Shown here: positions 1-7,921 of the stretch, in pieces
Position numbering within the stretch: position 1 is the stretch's first letter
How the letters are laid out: every line of letters starts with the position of its first letter
Assembly (NCBI RefSeq): GCF_004125265.1
Contig: NZ_RDTE01000003.1
Span: forward strand, 248,001-312,000
From: Streptomyces lydicus
Lineage (GTDB): Bacteria > Actinomycetota > Actinomycetes > Streptomycetales > Streptomycetaceae
Direction of reading: 5' to 3'
Length of the DNA stretch: 64,000 nt
Made by a program: the position numbers and the translations under genes
The notes under the pieces: model-generated
Told to the model about the DNA's origin: nothing
What the model saw: the letters and a program-made list of their open reading frames with translations, nothing else
The model's database searches: none

Positions 1-1
1 C

Positions 2-1165
2 TGGACGCTTATACGGGAGGCCGCCGCCTCGTCGGGGGCGGAGGTGTGCGCCCTGCATACGCTGGCCGGGCGGGCGGCGGAGGCGGCGCCTGACGCCGCA
101 CCATGGACGCTGGCAGCCTTTCCCGGGGCAGGGACCCCGCCCAGCTCCGGCTCCCTCTCCCCCGGCTCCCTCTTCTCACGTCCCCTTCCCGGCGGCGCCC
201 AGCCCTCCGGTACCCTTCCCCCCGGCGCCCTGTCCTCCGACGCCCTTCCACTCTCCGGCCTGACCGTGCTGGAAGCGGGCCGCCGCGTCCAGGCCCCGCT
301 CGCCGCCCATCTGCTCGGCCTGCTCGGCGCCGACGTCGTACGGATAGAACCGCCCGGCGGGGACCCGCTGCGCGGCATGCCCCCCTGCGCCTCGGGTGTC
401 TCCGCGCGCTGGCTCGCCCTCAACCGCGGCAAGCGCGCCGTGGAGATCGACATCAAGTCGGCTGCCGGGCAGGGCGAGTTGCGGGAGCTGGCCGCCGGCG
501 CGGACGTCTTCCTGCACAACTGGGCCCCGGGCAAGGCGGAACAGTTCGGGCTGGGCGCCGGCCATCTGGCGCCCGTCAACCCGCGCCTGGTGTACGCCTA
601 CACCAGCGGCTGGGCGGGCCGCCTGCCCGATCCCCCCATGGGCACCGACTTCATGGTGCAGGCCCGTACCGCCGTCGGCGAAGCGGCCCGGCCGGCCGAC
701 GAGCCGCCCGTCCCTTCCCTCATGACCTTGATCGATGTGCTCGGCGGACTCGTCGGCGCCGAGGCCGTGCTCGCCGGTCTGCTGCTCCGCGAGCGCAGCG
801 GGCGCGGTGTACGGGTGGAGTCCTCACTGCTCGGTGCCACGGAAACGCTCACCGCACCCGCGGTGCGACGGGCCGCGGCGGGCCAGGCCCCGCGCCGCCC
901 GGCCGGATTCCGCCGCCCGTGGGCGACCGCCGACGGATGGCTGGCGCCGTCCGACGAGTCCTCCCCCATGGCGCATGCCGAGTCGGCGCGCCTGCGAGAG
1001 CTGCCGTCCGACCAGGCAGTCGCAGCCCTACGCGAGCAGGGCGGATCCGCCACCGCCGTCACCACCGACCTCGGTGCGCTTCCTGAGGACCCACGCCTGC
1101 GCGGGGCGTTGACCCGCGATTCCCACGGATCCCTCGTCATCCCCTCGCCCTGGAGGTTCGCATGA
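2..1165 (+). CDS. CaiB/BaiF family (class III) CoA-transferase, 5' end outside window
   Basis: Frame 2 is open from the window edge to the stop at 1165, so the gene starts upstream and 387 residues are visible. The C-terminal part begins with the class III CoA-transferase pattern (LSGLTVLEAGR, then LLGLLGADVVRIEPPGGDP, LALNRGKRAVEID, ADVFLHNWAPGKAEQFGL, LVYAYTSGWAG). Family members move CoA between acyl donors and carboxylates through an aspartyl-CoA intermediate. About 80 residues of Pro/Ser/Gly-rich linker precede this domain, and before that lies what looks like the end of another domain, so the whole protein is probably a tandem two-domain member (inference). A GTG at 44 could serve as a start but would give an unnatural linker-first protein. 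It overlaps the next gene by 4 bp (ATGA), implying coupling to the acyl-CoA ligase. Substrate unknown. Confidence 0.83.
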   Translation, partial: WTLIREAAASSGAEVCALHTLAGRAAEAAPDAAPWTLAAFPGAGTPPSSGSLSPGSLFSRPLPGGAQPSGTLPPGALSSDALPLSGLTVLEAGRRVQAPLAAHLLGLLGADVVRIEPPGGDPLRGMPPCASGVSARWLALNRGKRAVEIDIKSAAGQGELRELAAGADVFLHNWAPGKAEQFGLGAGHLAPVNPRLVYAYTSGWAGRLPDPPMGTDFMVQARTAVGEAARPADEPPVPSLMTLIDVLGGLVGAEAVLAGLLLRERSGRGVRVESSLLGATETLTAPAVRRAAAGQAPRRPAGFRRPWATADGWLAPSDESSPMAHAESARLRELPSDQAVAALREQGGSATAVTTDLGALPEDPRLRGALTRDSHGSLVIPSPWRFA

Positions 1166-2841
1166 CCGCCCCGCTCCCCTCCCGGTTCCACGATCTGGTC
1201 CCCGCAACGCTGCGGCGCGCCTGGGCCGCCGAGGGCCACTGCCCCGACCTGGACCTGTACGCCCTGTTCCGGGCCCGCCGGACCGCCGACCCGCATGCCA
1301 CAGCCGTGATCGACGCCCGCGGCGAGGTCAGTTACGCGGAACTGGACCACCAGGCACGATGTCTGGCCACCGGGCTCGCCGAAGCAGGCGTCTGTCCCGG
1401 GGACGTGGTGGGCGTCCAGCTCCCCAACACCAGAGAGGCGGTCGCGGCCGATCTCGCCGTGGCCGCGCTGGGCGCTGTCGTCCTGCCCTTCCCGGTCGGA
1501 CGCGGCGGGCGGGAGGCCGTATCGCTACTCGGCCGCTCCGGGGCCCGCGCGGTGATCGCCGCCTCCGCACACCGTGGCGTCGAGCACGCACGGGAGCTGG
1601 CCGGACTGTCGGGCGAACTGCCCGCCCTGCGCGCCGTGATCGCCGCCGGCCCCGGCCCGGTCCCCGAGGGCTGCCTCCCGCTGGCCGACCTGCTGCGCGC
1701 CGACGCGACCGCGTTCACTCCCGCACGCCCCGACCCCGATACCGCGGCCCGGATCCTGGTCTCCTCCGGGTCCGAGGCCGAGCCCAAGATGGTGGCCTAC
1801 TCGCACAACGCGCTCGCGGGCGGCCGTGGCAACACACTCGCACCGCTGCTCCGCGACGGCATACGGCCCCGCTGCCTCTTCCTGGTGCCGCTCGCGTCGG
1901 CCTTCGGCAGCAGCGGAACCGCCGTCACTCTCGCCCGGCACGGCGGCTCCCTTGTCCTGCTCGACCGCTTCACGCCCGATGCGGCCCTGGAGGCGATCCT
2001 CGCCCACCGGCCCACCCATGTGCTGGGCGTGCCCACCATGGTGCGCATGATGCTCGACCGGCTGCCGGACGTCCGTGTGGCGCCAATCGGCCTGACCGCT
2101 CTGATACTCGGCGGCTCCGCGCTCGACGCGGCCACCCGCGACGAAGCCGGCCGGGCCTTCGGCTGCGCGGTGGTCAACCTCTACGGCTCGGCCGACGGCG
2201 TCAACTGCCACGGCGGCCTGACCGGGCCAGGCGCCCCCGGCGACCACCCGGACAGCGGCCCGGGGGTCACCGTGGGCCGCCCCGTCCCCGGCGTGTGTGA
2301 GATCCGTATCGCCCCGCTGTCCGGAGGCACCGCCGGTGAACCGGGAGAGATCGTGGCGCGCGGCCCGATGACCCCGCTCTGCTACGTCGGCACCCCCGAG
2401 CTGAACATGCGGTACCGCACCGCCGACGGCTGGGTCCGTACCGGGGACCTGGGCATGCTGGACGCCGACGGCACCCTGCGGGTCGTCGGCCGCCTCAAGG
2501 ACATCGTGATCCGCGGCGGTGCGAACATCAGCCCCGCCGAGGTCGAAGGCGAGCTCTCCTCCCACCCGGACATCCGCGAGGTGATGTGCGTCGGCGTCCC
2601 CGATCCTCTGATGGGCGAACGGCTCGCGGCGTGTGTGGTGCCAAGGGCCGGACGGAAGCCGGGACTTGAGAGCCTGTGCGGCCACCTGGACGCGCGGGGT
2701 CTGGAGCGCCGCAAACATCCGGAGCGCTTGCTGCTGGTGACCGACGAACTGCCCCTCACCCCTGCGGGCAAGCCCGACCGCGCCGCTCTGCGGGAGAGGG
2801 CGGCCGCCGAGTTCCCCACCGACCACGCACAGGCCGGCTGA
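1162..2841 (+). CDS. AMP-forming acyl-CoA synthetase/ligase
   Basis: 559-residue ANL-superfamily adenylating enzyme that would make an acyl-CoA from a carboxylic acid, ATP and CoA. Visible motifs: the phosphate-binding loop LVSSGSEAEPKMV near residue 200 (Ser-rich variant of the usual TSGTTGxPK), LYGSADG in place of YGxTE near residue 345, the hinge region WVRTGDLGMLDADG, GRLKDIVIRGGANISPAEVE, and the C-terminal catalytic lysine in LTPAGKPDRAAL. Length and motif order match the cyclohexanecarboxylate/medium-chain acyl-CoA ligase group. The ATG overlaps the stop of the CoA-transferase gene (ATGA), so the two are translated together and probably act on the same acid: the ligase charges it and the transferase swaps CoA. 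The atypical YG motif makes substrate prediction unsafe. Confidence 0.87.
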   Translation: MTAPLPSRFHDLVPATLRRAWAAEGHCPDLDLYALFRARRTADPHATAVIDARGEVSYAELDHQARCLATGLAEAGVCPGDVVGVQLPNTREAVAADLAVAALGAVVLPFPVGRGGREAVSLLGRSGARAVIAASAHRGVEHARELAGLSGELPALRAVIAAGPGPVPEGCLPLADLLRADATAFTPARPDPDTAARILVSSGSEAEPKMVAYSHNALAGGRGNTLAPLLRDGIRPRCLFLVPLASAFGSSGTAVTLARHGGSLVLLDRFTPDAALEAILAHRPTHVLGVPTMVRMMLDRLPDVRVAPIGLTALILGGSALDAATRDEAGRAFGCAVVNLYGSADGVNCHGGLTGPGAPGDHPDSGPGVTVGRPVPGVCEIRIAPLSGGTAGEPGEIVARGPMTPLCYVGTPELNMRYRTADGWVRTGDLGMLDADGTLRVVGRLKDIVIRGGANISPAEVEGELSSHPDIREVMCVGVPDPLMGERLAACVVPRAGRKPGLESLCGHLDARGLERRKHPERLLLVTDELPLTPAGKPDRAALRERAAAEFPTDHAQAG

Positions 2842-2860
2842 GGCCACGCGGGGAAGCCAC

Positions 2861-2895
2861 GGGGGAGGGACCGCACACCCAGCGGCCCCTCCCCC
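2861..2895. terminator. Stem-loop terminator between convergent genes
   Basis: Inverted repeat with 14-bp arms (2861-2874 and 2882-2895), one mismatch and a 7-nt loop, in the gap between the acyl-CoA ligase stop and the metal-binding-protein stop. The arms are G-rich/C-rich, as in Streptomyces intrinsic or bidirectional terminators without a clear U tract. Just beyond it (about 2918-2955) are two imperfect copies of a 12-bp motif around gtcttgtgcg/gccttgtgcg. Confidence 0.68.
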
Positions 2896-2965
2896 GCCCT
2901 CTCCTGTGAGCTCTCGTACGAGGTCTTGTGCGGGTCTCTTACAAGGCCTTGTGCGAACCCGCCCA

Positions 2966-3787
2966 TCAGGAACCCGAGAACGCCTTCTCCATCTGGCCGG
3001 CCGCCTTGCGGTAGACCCCGAGCAGGTCGAGGTCCGCGCCCGGATAGTTCACGATGTTCAGCTGCTCGGCGCCCGAGCCGGGCAGTACGGTCCCGGTCGA
3101 CATGTTCTCGTTGTCCAGCACGAAGGCGGGTTTCTTCTTCGACAGTGCGGACAGCTGGGCCGGGGTGACCGCCTCCGGGCCGTAGGTACCGGCCACCTTC
3201 GCCCCGGCCAGCTCGGCCGCCCACGTGGTGAACTTCTGCGCCGCCACCGCCGGAGCCCTGCCGCCGGGCCAGGTGGCCTTCACCTGCCGGGCGAGGGAGG
3301 CCCACTCCGCCGTGAACTTGGTGTTCCACTTGGCCGCGGTCCGCTCCGTCCCGAACTTCTTGCCCAGCGTGGTCACCTCGGCCTTGGTGGTCGCGGGCGC
3401 GTTGTCCAGATTGACCTCGACCAGCTTCGCCTTGGAGCCCGCGGCCTCCTTGATCCGGCCCGCGAACGGCTCGAACGAGGCGTAGAGGACGTAATCGGCC
3501 CCGGCAACCGCTGCCAGGTCGGACGGCTTCAGGTCGTAGTCGGGCGCATGCCGGACCGAGGCGGGAACAAGGGACTTGACGTTCTTGGCCCCGGCCGCCT
3601 TGGCCAGCGCCGCCTCCCAGCTGGAGGTGGCGACCACCACGGGACCGGTCGACGCCGCCCCCGACTCGCCTGCCCGGTCCGTACCGGCCTTACCGGTGCC
3701 GTCGCCGCAGCCGCTCAGCAGGAGCAGCCCCGCGCTCAGTGCGGTGACCGCCGCGAGGGGGCGGAAGAGGACTCGGACGTGCGCCAT
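2966..3787 (-). CDS. Metal ABC transporter substrate-binding lipoprotein (Zn/Mn family)
   Basis: 273 residues. The ATG at 3787 gives a clean lipoprotein signal (MAHVRVLFRPLAAVTALSA then LLLLSGCGD, lipobox cysteine about residue 27); longer reading adds no homologous sequence. The mature part has the cluster A-I/ZnuA fold markers: PVVVATSSWEAAL, RHAPDYDLKPSD with a ligand-type His, DYVLYASFEPF, the long helical backbone, and VLDNENMSTG near the C-terminus. It would capture a divalent metal outside the membrane and hand it to the permease encoded just upstream. It lacks the His/Asp-rich loop typical of high-affinity zinc ZnuA proteins and most of the usual His ligands, so the metal is uncertain. 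Third gene of a tightly packed operon; its start lies inside the permease gene. Confidence 0.84.
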   Translation of the reverse strand: MAHVRVLFRPLAAVTALSAGLLLLSGCGDGTGKAGTDRAGESGAASTGPVVVATSSWEAALAKAAGAKNVKSLVPASVRHAPDYDLKPSDLAAVAGADYVLYASFEPFAGRIKEAAGSKAKLVEVNLDNAPATTKAEVTTLGKKFGTERTAAKWNTKFTAEWASLARQVKATWPGGRAPAVAAQKFTTWAAELAGAKVAGTYGPEAVTPAQLSALSKKKPAFVLDNENMSTGTVLPGSGAEQLNIVNYPGADLDLLGVYRKAAGQMEKAFSGS

Positions 3788-4608
3788 GATGAGGTTCTCC
3801 GTTCGGGTATGAGATGAGCGGCAAGGGCGACCGCCCCCGCGGCGAGGACGAGGACCGGACCGGGCGGCAGATCCCAGGCCAGCGAGATCAGGAAGCCGAC
3901 GACGTTCACGACGACGCCGATGCCGATCGCCCAGAGCGTGATCGACACCAGCGAACGGCCGAGGCGGCGGGCGGCGAGGGCCGGCAGCAGGGTCAGCGCG
4001 TCCACCAGCAGCGCGCCCGTCAGACGGATGGCACCGGCCACCGCGACCGCCACCAGGACCAGCAGCACCACGGTCAGCCGCTGCACCGCCACGCCGGAGC
4101 ACCACGCCAGCTCCCGGTCGTGCAGCAGCAGCGCCAGATCGCGGCGGCGCCAGAGGAACAGCCCCGGTACGGCCACGGCCAGCACACCCAGCACGACGAG
4201 ATCAGCCGGCCGCACCGCCAGGATCGACCCCCACAACAGCGCGAACGCCCCATTGGCATTCACCCCGGAGAGCGCCAGCAGCAACAGGGCGGCAGCAATG
4301 GCCAAGCTCATCAGCAGGCCCATGGCCCCGGACAGGCCCTCGGCGGTACGGGCCAGCGGCGCCACCCCCGCCCCGGCCAGCGCACACGCCACCAGCGCGC
4401 ACAACACCGGGTCCAGACCCACCAGTTGGCCCACGGCGATGCCCAGCAGCGCCACATGCATCATCGCGAAACGCACCGGCATGATGTCCAGCCCGACGAT
4501 CACCACACCGACGACCGGCAGCCCGAAGGCGGCCAGCAGCAGCCCCACTCCGGCCCGCTGCACCGGGACCAGTTGCCACAGGTCACCGATCTGCCCCCAC
4601 CCGCTCAC
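3736..4608 (-). CDS. ABC-3 family metal transporter permease
   Basis: 290 residues from the GTG at 4608 (VSGWGQIGDLWQLVP), chosen because it overlaps the ATPase stop by 4 bp (GTGA) and begins the conserved N-terminus; the open frame extends upstream without homology. About eight membrane helices are visible, including the family core LDIMPVRFAMMHVALLGIAV and a later ALLVDALTLLPALAARRL stretch typical of ZnuB/MntB-type permeases. It forms the channel for the ATPase (4605-5294) and the binding lipoprotein (2966-3787). The last 17 codons run 52 bp into the binding-protein gene in another frame. That polar Arg/Ser-rich tail looks like readthrough past the last helix rather than a folded domain. 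Confidence 0.87.
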   Translation of the reverse strand: MSGWGQIGDLWQLVPVQRAGVGLLLAAFGLPVVGVVIVGLDIMPVRFAMMHVALLGIAVGQLVGLDPVLCALVACALAGAGVAPLARTAEGLSGAMGLLMSLAIAAALLLLALSGVNANGAFALLWGSILAVRPADLVVLGVLAVAVPGLFLWRRRDLALLLHDRELAWCSGVAVQRLTVVLLVLVAVAVAGAIRLTGALLVDALTLLPALAARRLGRSLVSITLWAIGIGVVVNVVGFLISLAWDLPPGPVLVLAAGAVALAAHLIPERRTSSWRTSESSSAPSRRSPH

Positions 4609-5294
4609 GACACCTCCCGCAGCTGTCCGGCCGCCATCTCCAGCGTCCGGTCGCAGCGCGCGGCCATGGCCCGGTCGTGGGTCACCACGAGCAGTGTCAC
4701 CGGCAGCGTGGTCAGCACCTCGGCGGCCTCCTCCTGGCCCGCGAAGTCCAACGCCGCGGTCGGCTCGTCCGCGAGCAGCACACCCGCTCCGGCCGCCACG
4801 CAGCCCACCGCCCGCGCCAGGTGCATACGCTGCAACTGACCACCCGAGAGGCTGTCCACCGGCCGCTCCGCCAGACCGCCCGTGCCCAGCCGTTCGGCCG
4901 CCCGCTGCGCCGCCGCCGGGTCGCCGCTGCTCGCCAGCAACTCCCGTGCGAGCAGCGGAAAGCGCCCGGGTGCCGGGCGCTGCGGGATCCATCCGCACGC
5001 TCTTCTCCGCCACGCCCACTCGGCAGCGCTGCGGCAGCCCCGGCCCCCGACCACGATCTCCCCGTCGAACTGCCGGTGCAGACCGAGCACCGCCCGCAAC
5101 AGCGTCGTCTTCCCCGAGCCGTTCGTGCCGGTCAGAGCAATCCGCTCACCGGCCCGCACCTCCAGATCGACCCCGGTCACCGCTTCCAGGCGGCCATGAC
5201 GGCACACCACCCCCCGAAGCCGCACATCGAGGCCGCCCGCACTGCCCGGCTGCCGCTCCGCTGGGGATCCTGACCGCTCCTCGCTCCGTTCCAC
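4605..5294 (-). CDS. ABC transporter ATP-binding protein, metal importer
   Basis: 229-residue ATPase and first gene of the metal-import operon. All nucleotide-binding motifs are present in order: Walker A GTNGSGKTT (about residues 55-63), Q-loop CGWIPQRP, signature LSGGQLQR (about 149-156), Walker B GVLLADEP, D-loop and the switch histidine in LLVVTHD. The size fits ZnuC/MntA-type importers. It overlaps the permease by 4 bp. In the roughly 180 bp upstream I see no AT-rich Zur- or DtxR-like palindrome, so metal-dependent regulation is not evident from sequence. The ATG at 5294 leaves a 20-residue polar lead before the ATPase fold; a slightly later start is possible. Confidence 0.9.
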   Translation of the reverse strand: MERSEERSGSPAERQPGSAGGLDVRLRGVVCRHGRLEAVTGVDLEVRAGERIALTGTNGSGKTTLLRAVLGLHRQFDGEIVVGGRGCRSAAEWAWRRRACGWIPQRPAPGRFPLLARELLASSGDPAAAQRAAERLGTGGLAERPVDSLSGGQLQRMHLARAVGCVAAGAGVLLADEPTAALDFAGQEEAAEVLTTLPVTLLVVTHDRAMAARCDRTLEMAAGQLREVS

Positions 5295-5470
5295 AGCCCA
5301 CTAGTCGGGCCGACGGTGCGCGGAGTTCCCGCAGGGCGGCGGATTTTCTGCCGACGGCCTGCCCCGGCACGTCCCGCGTACGGCCCGGCCCGCCCCGACC
5401 CGCCCACGGCGCGTTGTCCCGCCACGCCGGCGTCTGCCCGCCACCGCCCGGCCGCCCCGTCTCCGACAGG

Positions 5471-5707
5471 TCAGGGACAGCTTCCTCCCTGCCGGTTCCT
5501 GAGCCCCCGGGCGGTTTCCGAGACCCCGGCCAGGGCTGGAAACGCGATCACACCGACCAGGCTGGGAACAAAACTCGGATCGTCGGCTCCCGCCTGCAGC
5601 AGGGTCGCCAGGAGCTGGGTTCCGGCCAGCACCGCCAGCCCGAGGTAGAGCCACCCTGCCCAGGCGGGGCCCGTCGGCGGTGTCCTGCTTGCGCTGCGTT
5701 GGTCCAT
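5471..5707 (-). CDS. Small predicted membrane protein
   Basis: 78 residues, not recognised. After a short polar lead it shows two hydrophobic segments, GWLYLGLAVLAGTQLLATLL (about residues 18-37) and FVPSLVGVIAFPALAGV (about 46-62), separated by an acidic loop (GADDP), then an Arg-rich tail, as in a two-helix hairpin. It lies between the metal importer and a Rho_N-domain protein, same strand, with about 85 bp to the next gene upstream. No motif suggests a function. It could be a conserved actinobacterial small membrane protein; reality is supported by the coherent helix pattern rather than by homology I can name. Confidence 0.5.
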   Translation of the reverse strand: MDQRSASRTPPTGPAWAGWLYLGLAVLAGTQLLATLLQAGADDPSFVPSLVGVIAFPALAGVSETARGLRNRQGGSCP

Positions 5708-5792
5708 TGCACGCGTATGCCCGGCGCATACCGTTCCAAGGCATTGCGGGCAGGATTCAGGCTGACCTCGTCCACGTGCGGGCCGTCGGGCG

Positions 5793-6119
5793 TCAGCGGC
5801 CGACAGCCCGGCGGAGCTGGTCCTTGTTCATGGTGGAGCGGCCTTCGATGTTCTTCTTCTTGGCCTCTTCGTAGAGCTGGTCCCGGGTCGGGCCACCGGG
5901 TCCGCGGTGGGACCGTTCCCCGCCGCGTTGCGGAGCGGATTTCGGGTCGCGGAGGGAAGCCTTGGCGGCGGTCTTGGCCTCGCCGGAGCGGGCGCGTTCC
6001 TTGTTCACCGTGCGGGCGGCGATCTCCTTGGCGCGCTTCTGCGAGATGCCCCGCTCCTCGGCCTGTTCCTTGATGTGCTCGTACTGCCGTTCACGCTTCT
6101 TGCTCGATCCTGCAGGCAC
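5793..6119 (-). CDS. Small basic protein with Rho-N/SAP-like C-terminal domain
   Basis: 108 residues, strongly charged. The first half (KKRERQYEHIKEQAEERG, ISQKRAKEIAARTVNKERAR) is a long amphipathic helix rich in Lys/Arg/Glu. The last 32 residues (TRDQLYEEAKKKNIEGRS then MNKDQLRRAVGR) match the helix-extended-loop-helix of Rho termination factor N-terminal/SAP-like nucleic-acid-binding domains. Streptomyces homologues are commonly labelled plasmid stabilisation proteins, but the sequence only supports nucleic-acid binding. Its start lies 29 bp inside the 3' end of the DUF5133-like frame upstream, so the two may be co-transcribed. Confidence 0.72.
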   Translation of the reverse strand: MPAGSSKKRERQYEHIKEQAEERGISQKRAKEIAARTVNKERARSGEAKTAAKASLRDPKSAPQRGGERSHRGPGGPTRDQLYEEAKKKNIEGRSTMNKDQLRRAVGR

Positions 6120-6399
6120 GGCTGCTCACCCTTTCTCCGGTCGGCCTCCCGGCGGCTCCGCCGTGGGCCATACCAGTCCACGTCCGGTGAGCGCGCGCCG
6201 CCACCCGGGCGGCGGCAGCGCCGTGCCTCAGACCCTCACGGGCGGCTGAGGAAGGAGAAGCGGTCTGCGCCAGAATGCGGTCGGCAGCGGCGAGGGCGTC
6301 GTTGATCTCTGTGGTCGCCGTGGCCACGCACAGGGTGTACGACACCTCGTCCAGTTGGGTGGCGGACGTGCGAGTGGACCTGGGACCGACGCCAGGCAC
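6091..6399 (-). CDS. Short DUF5133-like protein, possibly truncated
   Basis: 102 codons from a GTG at 6399. Residues 14-45 (ATQLDEVSYTLCVATATTEI then NDALAAADRILA) carry the pattern of the Streptomyces-specific DUF5133 family, in which a YTLCVxTGTRxIxxAL core follows a hydrophobic N-terminal helix. That helix and the usual start are missing, and the Gly-Thr of the core is replaced, so this may be a shortened or decaying copy. The C-terminal half is Ala/Arg-rich with no recognisable fold. It overlaps the start of the Rho_N-like gene by 29 bp. Function of DUF5133 proteins is unknown; the call rests on the core motif alone. Confidence 0.45.
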   Translation of the reverse strand: MPGVGPRSTRTSATQLDEVSYTLCVATATTEINDALAAADRILAQTASPSSAAREGLRHGAAAARVAARAHRTWTGMAHGGAAGRPTGERVSSRACRIEQEA

Positions 6400-6452
6400 C
6401 GGATCGAGCCAGGCCGCGTCGGCGAGCCGTCGGCCGGGCTAGGGTCGGGCGC

Positions 6453-6878
6453 ATGACACTGTCGATGCGAGAACGAGAGCAGTTTCTGGCGGAACCTCAC
6501 ATCGGTGCGCTGTCGGTGATCGAGCGGCCGGACCGCGCACCGCTGACAGTACCCATCTGGTACCACTACACCCCGGGCGGCGAACTGTGGGTGCGCACCG
6601 GGCCCGATTCCCGCAAAGCGCGGGCGATCCGGTCCGCAGGGCGCTTCAGTCTGATGGTGCAGCGGGCCGAGCCGACCGTGCGCTACGTGTCGGTGGAGGG
6701 ACCGGTCACCAGGACGGAATCAGACAGCCGCGAGCGGTCCTGGGAGATGGCCGCGCGGTACCTCCCACAGGACAGGGTCGCCGACTTCGTGGAGTACGAG
6801 CACACCCAGCTCGGTGAACACGTCGTCATCCACATGCGGCCGGAACACTGGCTGTCGGCCGATCTGGGTTCCGCCTAG
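6453..6878 (+). CDS. Pyridoxamine 5'-phosphate oxidase-like (split-barrel flavin) protein
   Basis: 141 residues from the ATG at 6453. The pattern fits the PNPOx-like split beta-barrel family that binds FMN or F420: FLAEPHIGALSVIERPDRAP, then VPIWYHYTPGGELWVRTGPD, SRKARAIRSAGRFSLMVQR, VRYVSVEGPVTR and a closing aromatic motif near HMRPEHWLSADL. Such small proteins reduce or bind flavin or deazaflavin cofactors and act on varied substrates, so the reaction cannot be named. It is divergent from the DUF5133-like frame and stands alone, with about 115 bp to the next gene downstream. Confidence 0.85.
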   Translation: MTLSMREREQFLAEPHIGALSVIERPDRAPLTVPIWYHYTPGGELWVRTGPDSRKARAIRSAGRFSLMVQRAEPTVRYVSVEGPVTRTESDSRERSWEMAARYLPQDRVADFVEYEHTQLGEHVVIHMRPEHWLSADLGSA

Positions 6879-6993
6879 AGGGTGTCCCTTCGACTGACCA
6901 CCACGCTTCGCGACCGCGGGAATCGCCCGTGCTGCGCACAGGGGTCATGGCCCATAATCACGGGGCCTGAACCTACGACCAGCAGGAGAACGC

Positions 6994-7596
6994 GTGAAGG
7001 TAGCGATACCGGTTCCCTTGACCAAGTGTGCCTATGACGATCCCGCCACCCGGGACGCGTTTGAGCGGGCTCGCCGTGGTGTTCTCATCAACCTCCTGGT
7101 CAGGGCCGGGGTGTGGCTGGCCCTGCTCGTCGTCGCGAAGGTGGTCGAGACCGACTCGCAGCTCGTCGAGGGAACTGCCGCGTTCCTGTTGGTGCCCGCC
7201 GCCTTCCTGCTGGTGGGGCCGGCAAAGGCGGTGCGGTGGATGGGACTCGTCCAGGGGGTTTTGAAGTCCTTCCCGTGGCAGCGGTGTGAGGTGGTCCGCA
7301 GACAGGACGCCAAGGTCGGCGCGGGAACCGGCGTACAGCTCGGGCTCGGTGGTAGCGGCGGCAGCGGCAGCGGCGAACCGGACTGGACTCCGGTGATGGC
7401 CGCCCGTACATGGCGTCGGCGCACACGCTGGTCGCCCGAGTTGGAGGGCGACGCCTGGTTCGCAGGCGCCCCGGACCAGGGCGGCGTGATCGCCCGCCCC
7501 GGTGGGCACGGCCTGATGACCCTGCGCCCCCAGGGGGCCATTGGTACGCCCACCAGCCGGAGCGGTGAACGCACGCCGTACGCGACCAAGTCGTGA
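6994..7596 (+). CDS. Predicted membrane protein of unknown function
   Basis: 200 residues from a GTG at 6994, preceded by an AGGAG-like site (cagcaggaga, about 6980-6989) at good spacing. Residues 30-50 (GVLINLLVRAGVWLALLVVA) and 60-80 (GTAAFLLVPAAFLLVG) form two membrane helices. The rest is soluble, with a Gly/Ser-rich run (about residues 113-124) and a basic RTWRRRTRW patch, ending in a weakly structured tail. I do not recognise the family. The N-terminal motif PLTKCAYDDPATRDAF is distinctive and would be a good search probe. It is flanked by the flavin protein upstream and by a degraded region and an MFS exporter downstream, all on the plus strand. Confidence 0.6.
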   Translation: MKVAIPVPLTKCAYDDPATRDAFERARRGVLINLLVRAGVWLALLVVAKVVETDSQLVEGTAAFLLVPAAFLLVGPAKAVRWMGLVQGVLKSFPWQRCEVVRRQDAKVGAGTGVQLGLGGSGGSGSGEPDWTPVMAARTWRRRTRWSPELEGDAWFAGAPDQGGVIARPGGHGLMTLRPQGAIGTPTSRSGERTPYATKS

Positions 7597-7795
7597 TCCC
7601 ACAACGGATCACTCAGCGTTACCGCACCACAGAGGCTGAGCCGGAGCCGTAGCCAGAGCCACTGACTGCCGTTGCAGGCATGCCGGCTCGTGTGACGCGG
7701 GCGCGGCCCGGACCACGGGAGCGTGGCATGGGATCCGGTTTTCGGCGGGGCCGCGCCGCCGGACGTGCTCGAGGTGGCGCCGCCCCCGGACGGCG

Positions 7796-7894
7796 GTGGC
7801 GTGGCTGCCGCCGCAGGAGCTCTGGCCGTCGATTCGGGAAATCCGCTGGGAGCATGATCCGCAGGTGCGGCGGTGGCCGCCGCATGTGAACCTA
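7796..7894 (+). pseudogene. Fragment resembling the N-terminus of a 2'-5' RNA ligase-like protein
   Basis: In frame with, and upstream of, the MFS gene is a stretch reading [20 protein letters not shown], then [14 protein letters not shown]. This matches the opening strand-helix-strand of actinobacterial 2'-5' RNA ligase/cyclic phosphodiesterase-fold proteins (AWLPP..LW..IQ.IR..HD..VRRW.PHVNLLYPF). Similarity stops at VNLL, where YPF is replaced by Gly-rich sequence and then the MFS start. In another frame just upstream (about 7765-7794) [12 protein letters not shown] could be the disconnected beginning, implying a frameshift. Interpreted as a gene remnant; family assignment is from memory of the pattern. 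Confidence 0.33.
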
Positions 7895-7921
7895 CTTGGG
7901 GGAAGTGCTGGGGGAAATGCC

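Noticed and set aside
5295..5470. Zur or DtxR box upstream of the metal importer
   Set aside because: No AT-rich palindrome of the expected form was found.
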